Assembly (NCBI RefSeq): GCF_040807025.1
Contig: NC_090951.1
Location: 3,410,001-3,474,000 of the forward strand
Reading direction: 5' to 3'
DNA: 64,000 nt
DNA from: Struthio camelus
Taxonomy: Eukaryota; Chordata; Aves; Struthioniformes; Struthionidae
Program-made: the position numbers and the translations under genes
Shown: one piece after another, positions 28,514-38,300 of the stretch
Position numbering within the stretch: position 1 is the first letter of the stretch
Layout: each line of letters starts with the position of its first letter
The notes under the pieces: generated by a model
Told to the model about the DNA's origin: nothing
What the model saw: only the letters and a program-made list of their open reading frames with translations
The model's database searches: none

Positions 28514-30219
28514 GCAGCTGTCCCCAGCTGGAGGTGTGACTGCGGGGCCGGGAGCTGAGCTGGCGCTGAACAGCCTCCCCGGCTCCCGTTTGTCCTCTGG
28601 CTGTTACAGGAGCAGGAATCATTTTTTTTTTTTCCTGTTTGCGCAGCGTCTCCAGAAGGGCTGCGCAGAGCCGAGCCGAGCCGAGCTGAGCCGCTCCGGC
28701 TCCGCAGCATCGCGTCCCGGCAGCGGTGCCCGGCCGGCTCCGGAGGCACGGGGACGGACCCGAGGGCTGTCCCCACCACCAGCCCATCCCGGCGCCCGGG
28801 GGCCAAGCGCGACGGGGACGCGGTGGCAGGTGCCCTGCTCCGGCTGGGGCCACCGCCAGCCGTTGCCATCGCTCTGCCTGGCTGCCCGGCCCCCTCCCAG
28901 ACTCAGCTCCCTTTGCGTGGGCTGGTGCGCGCGTGAAATGCTCTTGTTTTCCAGTGAAAGCTTTCCCTCTGTTTTTTTGTTCTCTAAATTTCTTCTGTTT
29001 TTGGCAGGGGGAACTCCATCGTGCACCCCTCTCTGTGTGTGTGTTTTTTTTTTTTGGGGGGGGGATGAGAAAACGCTGACAAAGAGGAGAAAAGCTGTCT
29101 GGGCTTTTCCAGGAGAATGGTTGAAAAAAACTTTAATTAAAAAACTCATTTGAGACCCTCCAAAAATTGTCAGCCAAAGGATACGTTCTGAACGTTGCCA
29201 TGAACCAGCCCTATCTTTCCCATCTGAAAAACAAGCACAAAACGAGTGCATAGATCAGCCTTTAAAAAAAAAAAAAAAAAAAAAGCACAGCTTGCAGAGA
29301 AAAATACAGCTGTTTCGCACTGAGTTCAAGGTCGCCGAACTGCAGGCCAGTCCCCGCGGTCCCGGCGCTGCCAGCCTCGTGCCGGGCAGGGGACGGGGCG
29401 GCGCTCGGGCCGCCGGCCCGTGCCTCGCTTTCGGGGGGCGAGAGGATAACCCGCCGCGGCCGTGCAATTGCTTCCTGTGCCGCGCCGACTTGGGGTTTGG
29501 GGCCCGGCCACGCGACCCCCCTGGCAGAGCTTCCCCGGCCCGCGAGCGGGTTTGGCAGCAAATCATTTCACATAGCGGAGCAGCAAAATGCTGGGGGGGG
29601 GGGTGCGCGGCGAGCATGCAGGCTCGCAGCCCCCCAGCCAGCGCCGCTCGAGCAGGCGTGAGCTGAGAAACGGGCTCTGTCCCCGGTGCCCCTCGCACGG
29701 TCCGACCCCCAGCTGCTGGGGACAGATTTCCGGGTGGGATTTGCAGGAAAAGGCCAGACGCCAGCGACGGGCGGCAGAGCAGGGCACTGGGGGGGAGCCG
29801 GCCGCGCGCAGGGCTGTTCCCGGTGGAGCTCTCCCTCCGGCAGCATCGCTCCGGGGAGCCGCGGGGACGCAGGGCGGCGGGAGCCCGCGCGCACCTAGGG
29901 GCGCCTGCTCTGCCTGCCCAGCTAATGCACGGCTGGGAGCTGACTCCTCGGAGAAACATTCCCTTTTCGAGCAGCAGACCCCGGGGAGGATTATCCCGAG
30001 GGGGTGGCTGGGGGAACAGTCACGCTGTCTCGAAGGCACTGTGTTGTTTGAAATGCTCTTTAAGGCACTTGATGACTCACAGCAACAGCTGGAAAGAATA
30101 AGCAGTTGGTAATTTCCATATTAACCTCCCGAGCCTGGAGATGGGGGATCTGCAGCATGTGCCCATTTGCCAGAGTGCAGCGCTGGTGAGGACTGCTGTG
30201 TGTGGATGGGACCAGGACT

Positions 30220-30267
30220 GGGTCCGGGTCTGGGTCTGGGTCTGGGTCCGGGTCCGGGTCCCGGTCC
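30220..30267. repeat. GGGTCY hexamer array
   Basis: Eight consecutive units (GGGTCC, three GGGTCT, three GGGTCC, one CGGTCC). The evenly spaced GGG runs could form a G-quadruplex. Confidence 0.85.
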
Positions 30268-32096
30268 CCAGCTGGGGCTCTGGACTGATGCAATGCCGAG
30301 GAGCGCTGTGGGGCTGGGGCTGGCGCTGGGTCTAGCGCAGCCGGGCAGGGTGCGGGAGGCCGTTCGTGCAGCGCCTTGCACAACAGGCTCTGGGCTCGCA
30401 GCCCTGATGCAATCGGGTCACGTGGAGGCTCTCCCCTGCCCTCCGAGGGACGCCGGCGGGGTTCGCCGTTGCGCGACGGGTGTTTGGTGCCTGCATTGCA
30501 AACCGGAAAGGAGGTTTCAGGTGGGACGGCCAAGGCCGCCTGCCTCCGTTGCAGCGGTTTCGCCCCTGCAGCCGTCCAGCCCGGGGGCGCTCGGTGGAGC
30601 GGACCTCGCCGCCGTCCCCAGCCCCCCCAGCTCGCTTTAACGCACCAGTCTGGCGCAGAGGGAGCCGCGGCAGAAAATCCTGCGCTAGGCTCGCCCGGCT
30701 CGCCGCGCGCCCCCGGGGGACGCCTTCGCCGCCACGGCATATGTTTTCAGTTCTTGCCGAGGCCGACTTGAGAAACGCGCTCTCCCTCCCAGCCTCTCCG
30801 TTGCAAACGACGACCGCAGGGCCGAGGCGGCGCAGAATGATAAATGAGCCGCTCTGTGCAAGCGCAGCCGCGGCCCGGGAAGCCGCCCGGAGGCAGGCTG
30901 CGTGCCGGCGGGGAGCAGGGGCCGGCGGCGGTGGGGGGCGAGCCCAGCGGCGGGCCGGCGTTGGGGGCCGGGTGGGGAGGTGGGCTCCAGCGCTGCTGCG
31001 TGAACGGGCCGTGCCGCTTCCTCGCCCATCTGCGGAGCAGGCGGGAGAGCATCTGCCGGCCTCTCCGCGAGGGTCTGCTCCAGGCTGGGATGCTCGCGGG
31101 GTGCAACCGTGCAGGCTTCGGCTGGCTTCTTCCTGCAGGGACCCCAGCCTCACGCAGCACGGCCTCATCCTGCCGTGACGCACAGCCGGGCCGTGCTGCG
31201 GCGGAGGGCAGGGTGATCCCTCGCCTCTCCTTGTTCCCCGAGCCGAGCCGGGGCTTGTGACGGCGGCGGGGAAATCCCAGCCTGTACAGATAGGGCCGGT
31301 TCCTTTCTTGCCCTCGCCCTGCTGCCTAATTCTGCTCTTCTGGGAGGGAAAAAAAAAAATCTCGGATTACCACTGTGGTGCATCAAATAGGACTGGAAGG
31401 AAACAAGCTGCGTTCCTGGCCGCGACGCGTCCAGGGAAAGGGGCAGCGCCGAGAGGCTCTGAAGCGCTGCCATATGCACCTTTAGAGAACATGTGAGTCA
31501 TGTCCACTCCAACACGCTCCCAACGCCCTCCGTGCATAGAGCAGCTACAACATCAGGCCTATAAATAAATAAAATACAACGAGGCCCTGCTGTCTTCTGG
31601 AAAACCCTGCAAAAGTCCCAGCTCGCCCAAGGTATCGTGTTCTCCGCTTTGTGCGTCTCCCCCCCCTCCCTACCCCCCCCTTTTCTGTCCTGCTGGAGCC
31701 ATCTGCGTGGAAACTGGATCTCCAGCCCCGGAGAGTCCTTCTGCCCCCTGCTCGCGCTCCAGCTGATGTCACGCAATCTGCTTGATCTCATGGCCAGTTG
31801 CTGGGCAGCGCGTTACGCTGTCACCGGCAGCCGAGGACGGAGGTGACATCAAGGGCTGGCTGAGCCCCGCAGGGCCGAGCTGGTGGAGGTCTCGGTCCGG
31901 CCGCAGCGCAGTGACACGGTTGACGCGGCCTCACGCGGCGTCTCTGCGCTCGGCCCGGTGTGCCGATGCACGGCTCACGTGTTCGGAGCTCGGTCCCGTA
32001 ACGCTCACCCCAGCTGAGGGGCCTCTCGCAGCCCCTCTCTCCCTGTGTCCTATCACAATTATTGACTTTGCCTCCTACTTGGCCCTTACATACTTT

Positions 32097-32170
32097 GGGT
32101 TTGATCCTGGAAGGTCCTCAGCACCCTTCAGTGAGACAGGCACATGCTCAGTGCTTTACAAGAACAGGAC
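32097..32170. mobile_element. Ancient amniote repeat relic with inverted ends (tentative)
   Basis: GGGTTTGATCCTGGAAGG and CTCAGCACC at the left face AGTGCTTTACAAGAACAGGA at the right. The TCCTG...AGCA and TGCT...CAGGA ends are partly complementary, as in an old palindromic repeat seen in bird, turtle and crocodile DNA. I recall the type, not its library name. Confidence 0.4.
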
Positions 32171-32394
32171 CGGGCGGGGGTTGGAGCGAACCATGAACTC
32201 AAAAATACCATCAGGAGCAGGCTTCCTCCTAAAACGACTGCTTGAAAATATCCTTATGGCTGATAATACCTATTTTTTATTGGGAGACCTCTGCTGAGCC
32301 TGTGGGTATGCTGACTGGATGCTTGGGTGGTTAATAAGCCAGGTTTAATTGTGGCTGGACCTCAGCACAGTTTGCACTTCCGCGGTGCCGATTG

Positions 32395-32490
32395 TCCAAG
32401 GACAGCAAAGTGCTTTACAAGCATTAAATCTTATCATAGGCTGCAAGGCAGGTAAGGCTATACAGGGATTATTGCATGCATCGCTGAAAT
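32395..32490 (+). mobile_element. MIR/CORE-SINE-like relic (tentative)
   Basis: AAAGTGCTTTACAAGCATTA, followed by AAGGCAGGTAAGG and a GGGATTATTG stretch, mirrors the order of the MIR 3' half (tttaca-cattaa, then the g-gg-aggta block). Degraded; class assignment needs a profile search. Confidence 0.45.
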
Positions 32491-32880
32491 GCGGCCAGCC
32501 CTGGCTGGGAACAGATCAGCTATTTACCAGTGAGTGGCAAACCGATGCAGCATTTTAGGACCAAGCGGGAAATAGAATCTGGTATTGAACTGGAACAGCA
32601 GCAGGACTTTTAAATGTGAAATAAATCACCGGGGCTGGTATTCGGTCAGGACACTGAGTTAATGTCTGGTGCGCAGCACTGTAAAGGACAGAGACATTAT
32701 TGGTGTCTTCTGCAAAGCGCCACAGGATCCCTGCTGACCGCGCAGTCCCGGACGCTGCCAGCTGCAGTTGCCTTTTTGTGCTGGTTCAGGGGCAGGGGGT
32801 TTGCAAGGGGATGTGCGTGAGGGAGGTCACCCGCCGTGCGTGGGTAGCCCCGCTCGGGGGGCGGGGGGGCTTTGCCAATG

Positions 32881-32951
32881 CCCCTCGCGGGGTCGGTCTG
32901 TCCCCAAGTTCCCCTCGCGGGGTCGGGGGTAAATTCCCCTCGTGGGGTCGG
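32881..32951 (+). repeat. Triplicated palindromic promoter element
   Basis: CCCCTCGCGGGGTCGG at 32881 and 32911, and with one change (CGTGGGG) at 32936. The core CCCCTCGCGGGG is close to palindromic. Two looser CCGTGGGGCCGGT copies follow near 32971 and 33020. Confidence 0.8.
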
Positions 32952-33297
32952 TTGGCACAATCCCCCGCCGCCGTGGGGCCGGTTTGCACAATGCACTCCC
33001 CTTCCCACCCCCCTCGCTCCGTGGGGCCGGTCTGTCCCCCCCCCGCCCCCCCCCCACGCTGTGCGCTCCCCTCCCGCCGAGGCTGCCGGAGCCTGGCGGC
33101 CGCCTAACCGCAACTGCGGCTCCGTCCCGGCCGGCCGCCTCCCCCCGGGCAGGCGAGCCCGGCGCGGGGGGGGGCCGGGGCCGGGGAGGAGCCGGGCCGG
33201 GGGCGCCGGGGCCGCCCGCCGGCGGGGCCAGCGCGGGGCGGCGGCGGCTGCTCGCCTGCTTGCCTGCTCGCTCCGCGCCCGCCGCCGGACCCAAACT

Positions 33298-33377
33298 TTC
33301 TCGCAGCGAACTTTTTCTCTCTCTCTCTATTTTTTTTTTTTCCTTTCTCTCTCTTTTTTTTTTTTCCCTTTTCCTCC
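33298..33377 (+). repeat. Pyrimidine tract (CT and T runs)
   Basis: About 80 bases of nearly pure C/T: CTCTCTCTCTCT, then two T runs of 11-13 separated by CCTTTCTCTCTC. It lies about 140-215 bases before the start codon and, if transcribed, is part of the 5' UTR. Confidence 0.8.
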
Positions 33378-33496
33378 GCGGAGGAGCGGGAGGCGGGCGG
33401 GGGCGGGCGCGGCGGGGCGGAGAGGCGGGGGGGGGGGGGAGAGAAGCAGCGTTGCAAACCCGCCCCCCGAGCCTGCGTGTCCGGCGGAGCCGCGGG

Positions 33497-33517
33497 ATGA
33501 GCCGGGGGCGGCGATGA
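33497..33517 (+). CDS. Six-codon upstream ORF overlapping the main start (ATGA)
   Basis: ATG at 33497 reads M-S-R-G-R-R then TGA at 33515-33517. Its stop overlaps the main ATG (33514-33516) as ATGA. The upstream ATG has G at -3 and A at +4. The layout would let ribosomes terminate and restart, or lower main-frame output. Whether it is translated is unknown. Confidence 0.5.
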   Translation: MSRGRR

Positions 33518-35463
33518 GCGCGGCGGGGCCGGGGGCGGCGGCGGCGGCGCCGCTCTCCCGCAAGCAGCGGCTGATGGCCGCGCTGGCGGCCGGCGAGGGC
33601 GGCGCGGCGGCGGCGGGCGGCCCCGGGGCACCGCAGCCCCCGGCGCCGCCGCTCTGCTGCTTCATCTGCGGCGGCGGCATCAGCCGCGGCAAGGAGCTCA
33701 AGCTGCAAGTGCGGCCCCCCCGCGACCACCGGCCCTTCTTCCCCTTCCTGCAGCACCAGGAGCCGGCGCCCGGCGCCCGCGCCGTCTCGGCGGAGGGTTG
33801 CGCCCTGGTCTGCGCCGTCTGCCGCTGCTTCCTCGGCGAGCAGTGGGACTCCTTCGAGCGGAGCCGCACGCCCGTGGAGAAGCGCATGTACTGGCTCAAG
33901 CGGCCCCACCAGTGCGAGGCGGCGGCGGCGGCGGGGGGGGGCGCCGGGCTGCGGCGGGGGGCGCCGGGCTGGGACCCCGCCGCCGCGCCGCGCCGCGCCG
34001 CCGGGGACGGCGAGGAGGAGGAGGAGGGCGAGGAGGAGGAGGAGGAGGAGGAAGAGCCGGCGGCGGGCTCCGAGCTCTCCGAGCTGTCCGACGCCGAGCC
34101 GCTGTCGGAGCCCGAGGGGGCGGGCGGCGCGGCGCGGCCCCCCCCGCCACCGCCGCCGCCGCCGCCACCGGGCAAGCGGGGGCTGCCGTGCTGCTCCTCC
34201 GAGGACAGCGAGATCAACATCACCAGCGAGGAGGAGGAGGAGGAAGGCGAGCGGCCCGCTTGGGCCGCGCCGGCGGCGGGCACCGTCTGCTACATCTGCG
34301 GCAGCCCCCTGTCGCCCGCCTCGCAGCACCGGGTCCACGTGCAGAAGCAGGAGAAGACGTCGCAGGCGCCCTTCTTCCCCTTCCTCTGGCTGCACAGCCC
34401 CCCGCCGGGCGCCCAGCCCCTGTCCCCCGCCGGCAGCACCCTGGTGTGCCCCTGCTGCTTCGCCTCCCTCATGCAGCAGTGGCAAAGCTTCGAGCTGGCC
34501 AACGTGCCCGTGCTCCAGCGGCTCTACGTGGTGCCCCTCAACGGCGGTGCCGCAGGCATGCCCCCCAAGGGCAGGCGAGGGCTCAAGGAGGACGGGGCAG
34601 GCCCAGCCCCGGCGCCCGAGGCCTGCTACCTCTGCGGGGAGGAGTGCGGCAAAGAGGCGAGGCTGGTGGCCGCCAAGATCACCAACGGGAATGCCAAGAG
34701 CACCATGCATTTCCCCTTCCTCAGCCTCCTGCCTTGCCCGCCCAGCGCCAAGGGGCTGAACAAGCACTGGGAGGTGAGCAGCTGCCGGAAGTGCTACGGC
34801 GTCTTGCAGGACCTGTGGGCCATGTACAGGGCCTGCCACAACGAGGAGCTCATCACCTCGGTGCAGAGCTTCCTGGGGAGGTACCACCAGGTCTTCTCCG
34901 CCGGTGACCCCAGCGGCCTGCCCGGGCACCCCGTCATCAAGCCTGGCCCTACATCGGTCTGCTACATCTGCGGGGCCGAGCTGGGAGCCGGCAAGGAGTT
35001 CCAGCTCAACGTCAACCCGCCGGGGCGCTTTGGCGAGAAGGAGCCCTTTTTCCCCTTCCTCACGGTCTACCCGCCCGCCCCTCGGGCCAGGCCGGCGGAC
35101 TCCACGGGGCTCGTGGCCACCTGCGTGCTCTGCTACCACGACCTGCTCGGGCAGTGGCTGCAGCACGAGGGCAGGAATTCCCACCACCCCAGCAGCGCCT
35201 GGTCCCGGCAGTACAAAGTGGAGACGTTCGTCTGCTTCTTCTGCCGCCAGGAGAAGAAGCGATGCCTTGGATTAAAAGCGGTGCAAGTTGCCAGGCTCCC
35301 TGTGTTCCTCTACACGCTCCGCGTGGCCAACAGCTTGCTGGTGGATGACGGGAAGCAGCTGACCATCGGCGCGTGTGCCGAGTGCGGAGCCGTGGTCCTG
35401 GCTGGCAAGACCATGACGCCCCCAGAGCTTCTGGCAGCAGCGCCCCCGGCTCTTCTCCCCAAG
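33514..35463 (+). CDS. GSE1: GSE1-like large first coding exon: repeated CxxC-FFPFL-CxxC zinc-binding-type modules
   Basis: A 650-codon exon ending LLPK before the strong donor GTAAGG (35464), phase 0, so the protein continues outside the window. Four modules share CxxC, FFPFL, CxxC and a Trp eight residues after the last Cys: C50/C53-C101/C104-W112, C259/C262-C312/C315-W323, C371/C374-C424/C427-W435 and C483/C486-C537/C540-W548. Modules 2-4 are exactly 112 residues apart. A weaker fifth has C574/C577, LPVFL at 595-599 and C621/C624. Between modules 1 and 2 lie an acidic Glu run (about 168-181), a Pro run (209-219) and a second Glu run (239-244). The four-cysteine spacing suggests zinc binding, probably nuclear. 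GSE1 (a chromatin corepressor-associated protein) is assigned from its position beside CIBAR2, as in human. Canonical human GSE1, as I recall it, lacks these modules, so this would be a long-isoform 5' exon. I do not recognise the module as a named domain. Confidence 0.72.
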
Positions 35464-36289
35464 GTAAGGCGTTTGGCCCGGGCCCCTTCCCTCTCCTCCC
35501 GTCGTTTCCCGGACATGATGATTTTGGCATCAAGTACAATTTAGAGCGGTGCTACAGATGGATGCTCATCTTTTGAGTCGGATCCCTGGGGGCGAATGTT
35601 AATAAATGGGGTGCTGTTAGCAAGGAACTTCTGGAGCCATCAAACCGAAAAGGAGTGGAGAGAAATCCTTCCAAGAGGCTCAAGAGAGCCAAGATCTGTC
35701 CTGTTGCAAAAACACGTATCTGTATTACTGGCGCCAGCTCTTTTAGAGCCCTGGATAAAGGAGGTGGGGTTGTTTGTGATTCGAGGTGGCCAGAATGGGA
35801 AATCCTGATCTTGTACCTCTCTCAATCGTGGATAATAATAGTTGCCAGAGCAGGGGGAAGTCTGACAGGCCCCTGTGCCCTGCCAGCAGCGCTGGCCGGC
35901 CTGCCCGCGGCAGACGGGATCCTCGGGAAATTCCTCCGGCCAAAGGAGCGCGGCGCCTCCGCCGTGGAGGAAAGTTCCCAAGTTATCTTTGGTTTTATAA
36001 GGCGCCCGAGCGAAACGGTTTCCTTTAGGAGAAACTCGAGTCCTTCCTGCAGCTGGGAAGCTGGTGTGCGGGCTCCCTGAGCCGCTCCGGGCTGCCGTTG
36101 TGCGGCTGCGGGAGGGGAGCCCGGGGCAGCTTCCCGCGGCGCCGCCGAGCCTGCCTGAGCCTCTGCTCATCCGAAGCCAGCGATGAGATGTGTCCTCTGG
36201 ATGCAGGGCTGGGGACCCAGGGACACGGGCTCTCGATTGCTCCGTGCTCCTTATCTGTAGGAGAGAGTAGTTCCTCCTGCCTCCTTCAA

Positions 36290-36770
36290 GTTGATCCGTA
36301 TGTTCGAAAAAGCAGAATTTAAAGCGGACAGGTTTAATTTCCTTCAGTTCTATGTGGATGGTCTTGTCCAGACTCAGTGGTCAGTTCAGTGTCACCCGGT
36401 CGCGTCTGATTTATGTTACGGGTTATTCTTTGCTGCGCATCCCGGTGCGGACAAGCCCTGAGCTGGGTTACATGGCATGCTTCGAGGCGGGTATGTGGAA
36501 AGTCGTACAAAAGAGCAAAGAAAATTTACTCACAGCAAGTTTGTCTTTCTCATGAAACGGGGAAATTACTGCTTTTGTCCCCAGATTTCCGACTGGCAGC
36601 GGCGCAGCTCTTGGAGAGCGGATGCTCTGTATCTGCAAAGCAGGCCCCGGACTGGGCTTCATAAAATAGCAGCCTCCAAAATCCCTAAGCTCGCTTTCAA
36701 AGTCTTTCGACTCTGCCCATAGCCAGAACCCCGTGGCTCTCTCAAGCGCTGGCGTTTTCTTTAGAAATGC
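36290..36770. other. AT-richer intronic stretch
   Basis: Lower GC than its surroundings, with ATTTAAAGCGGACAGGTTTA and TTTATGTTACGGGTTATTC. No supported exon. May be regulatory. Confidence 0.3.
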
Positions 36771-37919
36771 GAAACAGCCCTTCTGAGGCAGGCGCTCCTT
36801 TTCGCCCCCCTCACCCCTCCTCTCTCCGGGCCGCTTGCAAATGCAGTTTTCTGACCGTCGTGCTGGCTGCGGGCTCGTGGCTCGCCTGCTGGCCCGCCGG
36901 GGCAGAGCCGCGCGAGGCGGGGGGTCGGCGCGCGGCGCCGGCGGGAGGTTGGGCTGGCACCGGAGACGGGAACCGTCCGGAAGCCGTTGCTTTCAAACGG
37001 TTTCCCCCGGGCGCTCCCTTGCCGCATCAGTCCCAGCCAGTCTGACCTGACATCAATGCAGGTCATTCATGAACGCGGGCGGGTGATTTATTCGCAGGCT
37101 GGGCTGCGTGGGGAGCCCGCTTCCAACGCGTGCAACTCGCTGTGCGCGCCGCAGCGGCCGCGGGGCCGCGAGCATCCCCGCGCTGCAGCGGGGCGCTGGC
37201 GGGCTCCCTCCTCGGGGCCGCTGGCGCTTGTTACCCGTCGCTCCCGCGGGGCATACGGAGAGACGGACGTGCGGAGCCGTCCTTCGGGAAATCCCGCGCG
37301 CGCGGGGACCCCGGGCATCGCGACCCCCGCAAGGAGGTCGGTACGAGTTTAAAGGCCTCCTCTTCCACCAGAGCGCCGAGGCGAAGGTTGCAGGGTCGCC
37401 CCGCGGCCGGCTGCGTCCCCTCTGGCTGCCCGGTCCCTGTCCCCAGCCCGTGTCACGCTTCCGCCCTTGGAAGTGTCACCAGGCCAAAGGGTAGTTTGCG
37501 GTGTTGGCCAGGGAACAGGTGTTGCTGGGGTGTGTTACTGACAGGCGAACTATTTCCGAGCGCGTCCATCATCGCGCGGGCGTCAGCGGCGGACGCTCGG
37601 GTGTGCTTCCTGCGGCGTCGCGAGCTGCCACCCCGGAGCTGTGCGTTTCGCAGACATCCCGTGATGCTCCCAGGTCCAGCTCGTTAATCCGGGACCGGCC
37701 CCGGCCCCCTGCGAAAGCCGGCAGCGGGGCCGGGGACACGAGCTCCCGCTGCCCCGGTGCTGCTCCCGGCCGCCCTGTCGGATCCGCCCCGGGAGCGGCG
37801 ATGGAGAAGCGTCCCCTTGGGCTCTCGCCCGTGGTCCTGCCTCAACCTCGGCCGGCTCTGAAAAGCCTTTGTGTGGGGATGCGAGCGGTGGCGGAGGAGG
37901 AGGAGGGCATCGGGGGCCG

Positions 37920-38300
37920 AGGAGGGAGACTATTGAATTCCTCGCTCTTGTTCCCGAGTTTGCTAATGAGCAAATTAAGGGGCCGCTCCGATGGGCGCCA
38001 CGCGGCAGGAGTCGTCGCGGAGCGGCTCGCCGGCGAGTCGCTCGGGGAGGGCACGGCCGGTCCAGGCACCGTTTCGTTTCGTGCTGCTCTCCTGCGTCCC
38101 GGTGGCGACTCTCTTGGTGGCCACAAGGTCTTCTTGCCCTTTGCCTCCCTTGTCCTTACCCGCTTCCCATCAGGCTGAGACCACCCCAATGTCAAGTTTA
38201 TTTAAAACATGGCTTAATGAGCTGGTAGGGCATTTGGCTAATTTAACTAATGGGAGAAGCCTATTCTCCCGCTCAGCTATATTCTCGTTCAGTGGCACTT
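37920..38300. promoter_or_regulatory. Candidate intronic regulatory element
   Basis: Two AT-rich patches: GCTAATGAGCAAATTAAGG near 37963 and TTTATTTAAAACATGGCTTA with TTTGGCTAATTTAACTAATG at 38199-38250. A perfect hairpin, GGGAGAA-gccta-TTCTCCC, follows at 38252-38270. Homeodomain-like cores; function inferred only. Confidence 0.35.

Larger units (their letters stand above)
22661..32030. other. Intergenic DNA without a supported gene, microsatellite-rich
   Basis: GC-rich with many simple repeats, including poly-T/poly-A at 27927-27958 and poly-A at 29264-29284. AT-richer patches at about 24940-25020, 26130-26560, 27720-27840, 29110-29260 and 31300-31600 may be regulatory. A CTCF-like site with one core mismatch (minus strand) is near 31741-31753. 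No open frame shows recognisable protein features. Confidence 0.5.
32820..33513 (+). promoter_or_regulatory. CpG-island promoter and 5' UTR of the GSE1-like gene
   Basis: Dense CpG, GGGGCGG boxes and no TATA box directly upstream of the long coding exon. Three copies of CCCCTCGCGGGGTCGG occur at 32881-32951. A long pyrimidine tract at 33298-33377 precedes the coding start. The frame of the main CDS stays open back to an ATG at 32872, but it would translate the pyrimidine tract into Phe/Leu/Ser runs, so I treat this part as untranslated. Transcription start not determinable. Confidence 0.65.

Noticed and set aside
32827..35187. 786-codon minus-strand frame opposite the large exon
   Set aside because: It is the antisense shadow of the conserved CxxC module exon. 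Periodic codon structure and the splice donor support the plus strand.
35464..35544. Continuation of the large coding frame to a stop at 35544
   Set aside because: The frame runs past a strong GTAAGG donor into sequence without module features. The last 27 codons look intronic. A short read-through isoform cannot be fully excluded.
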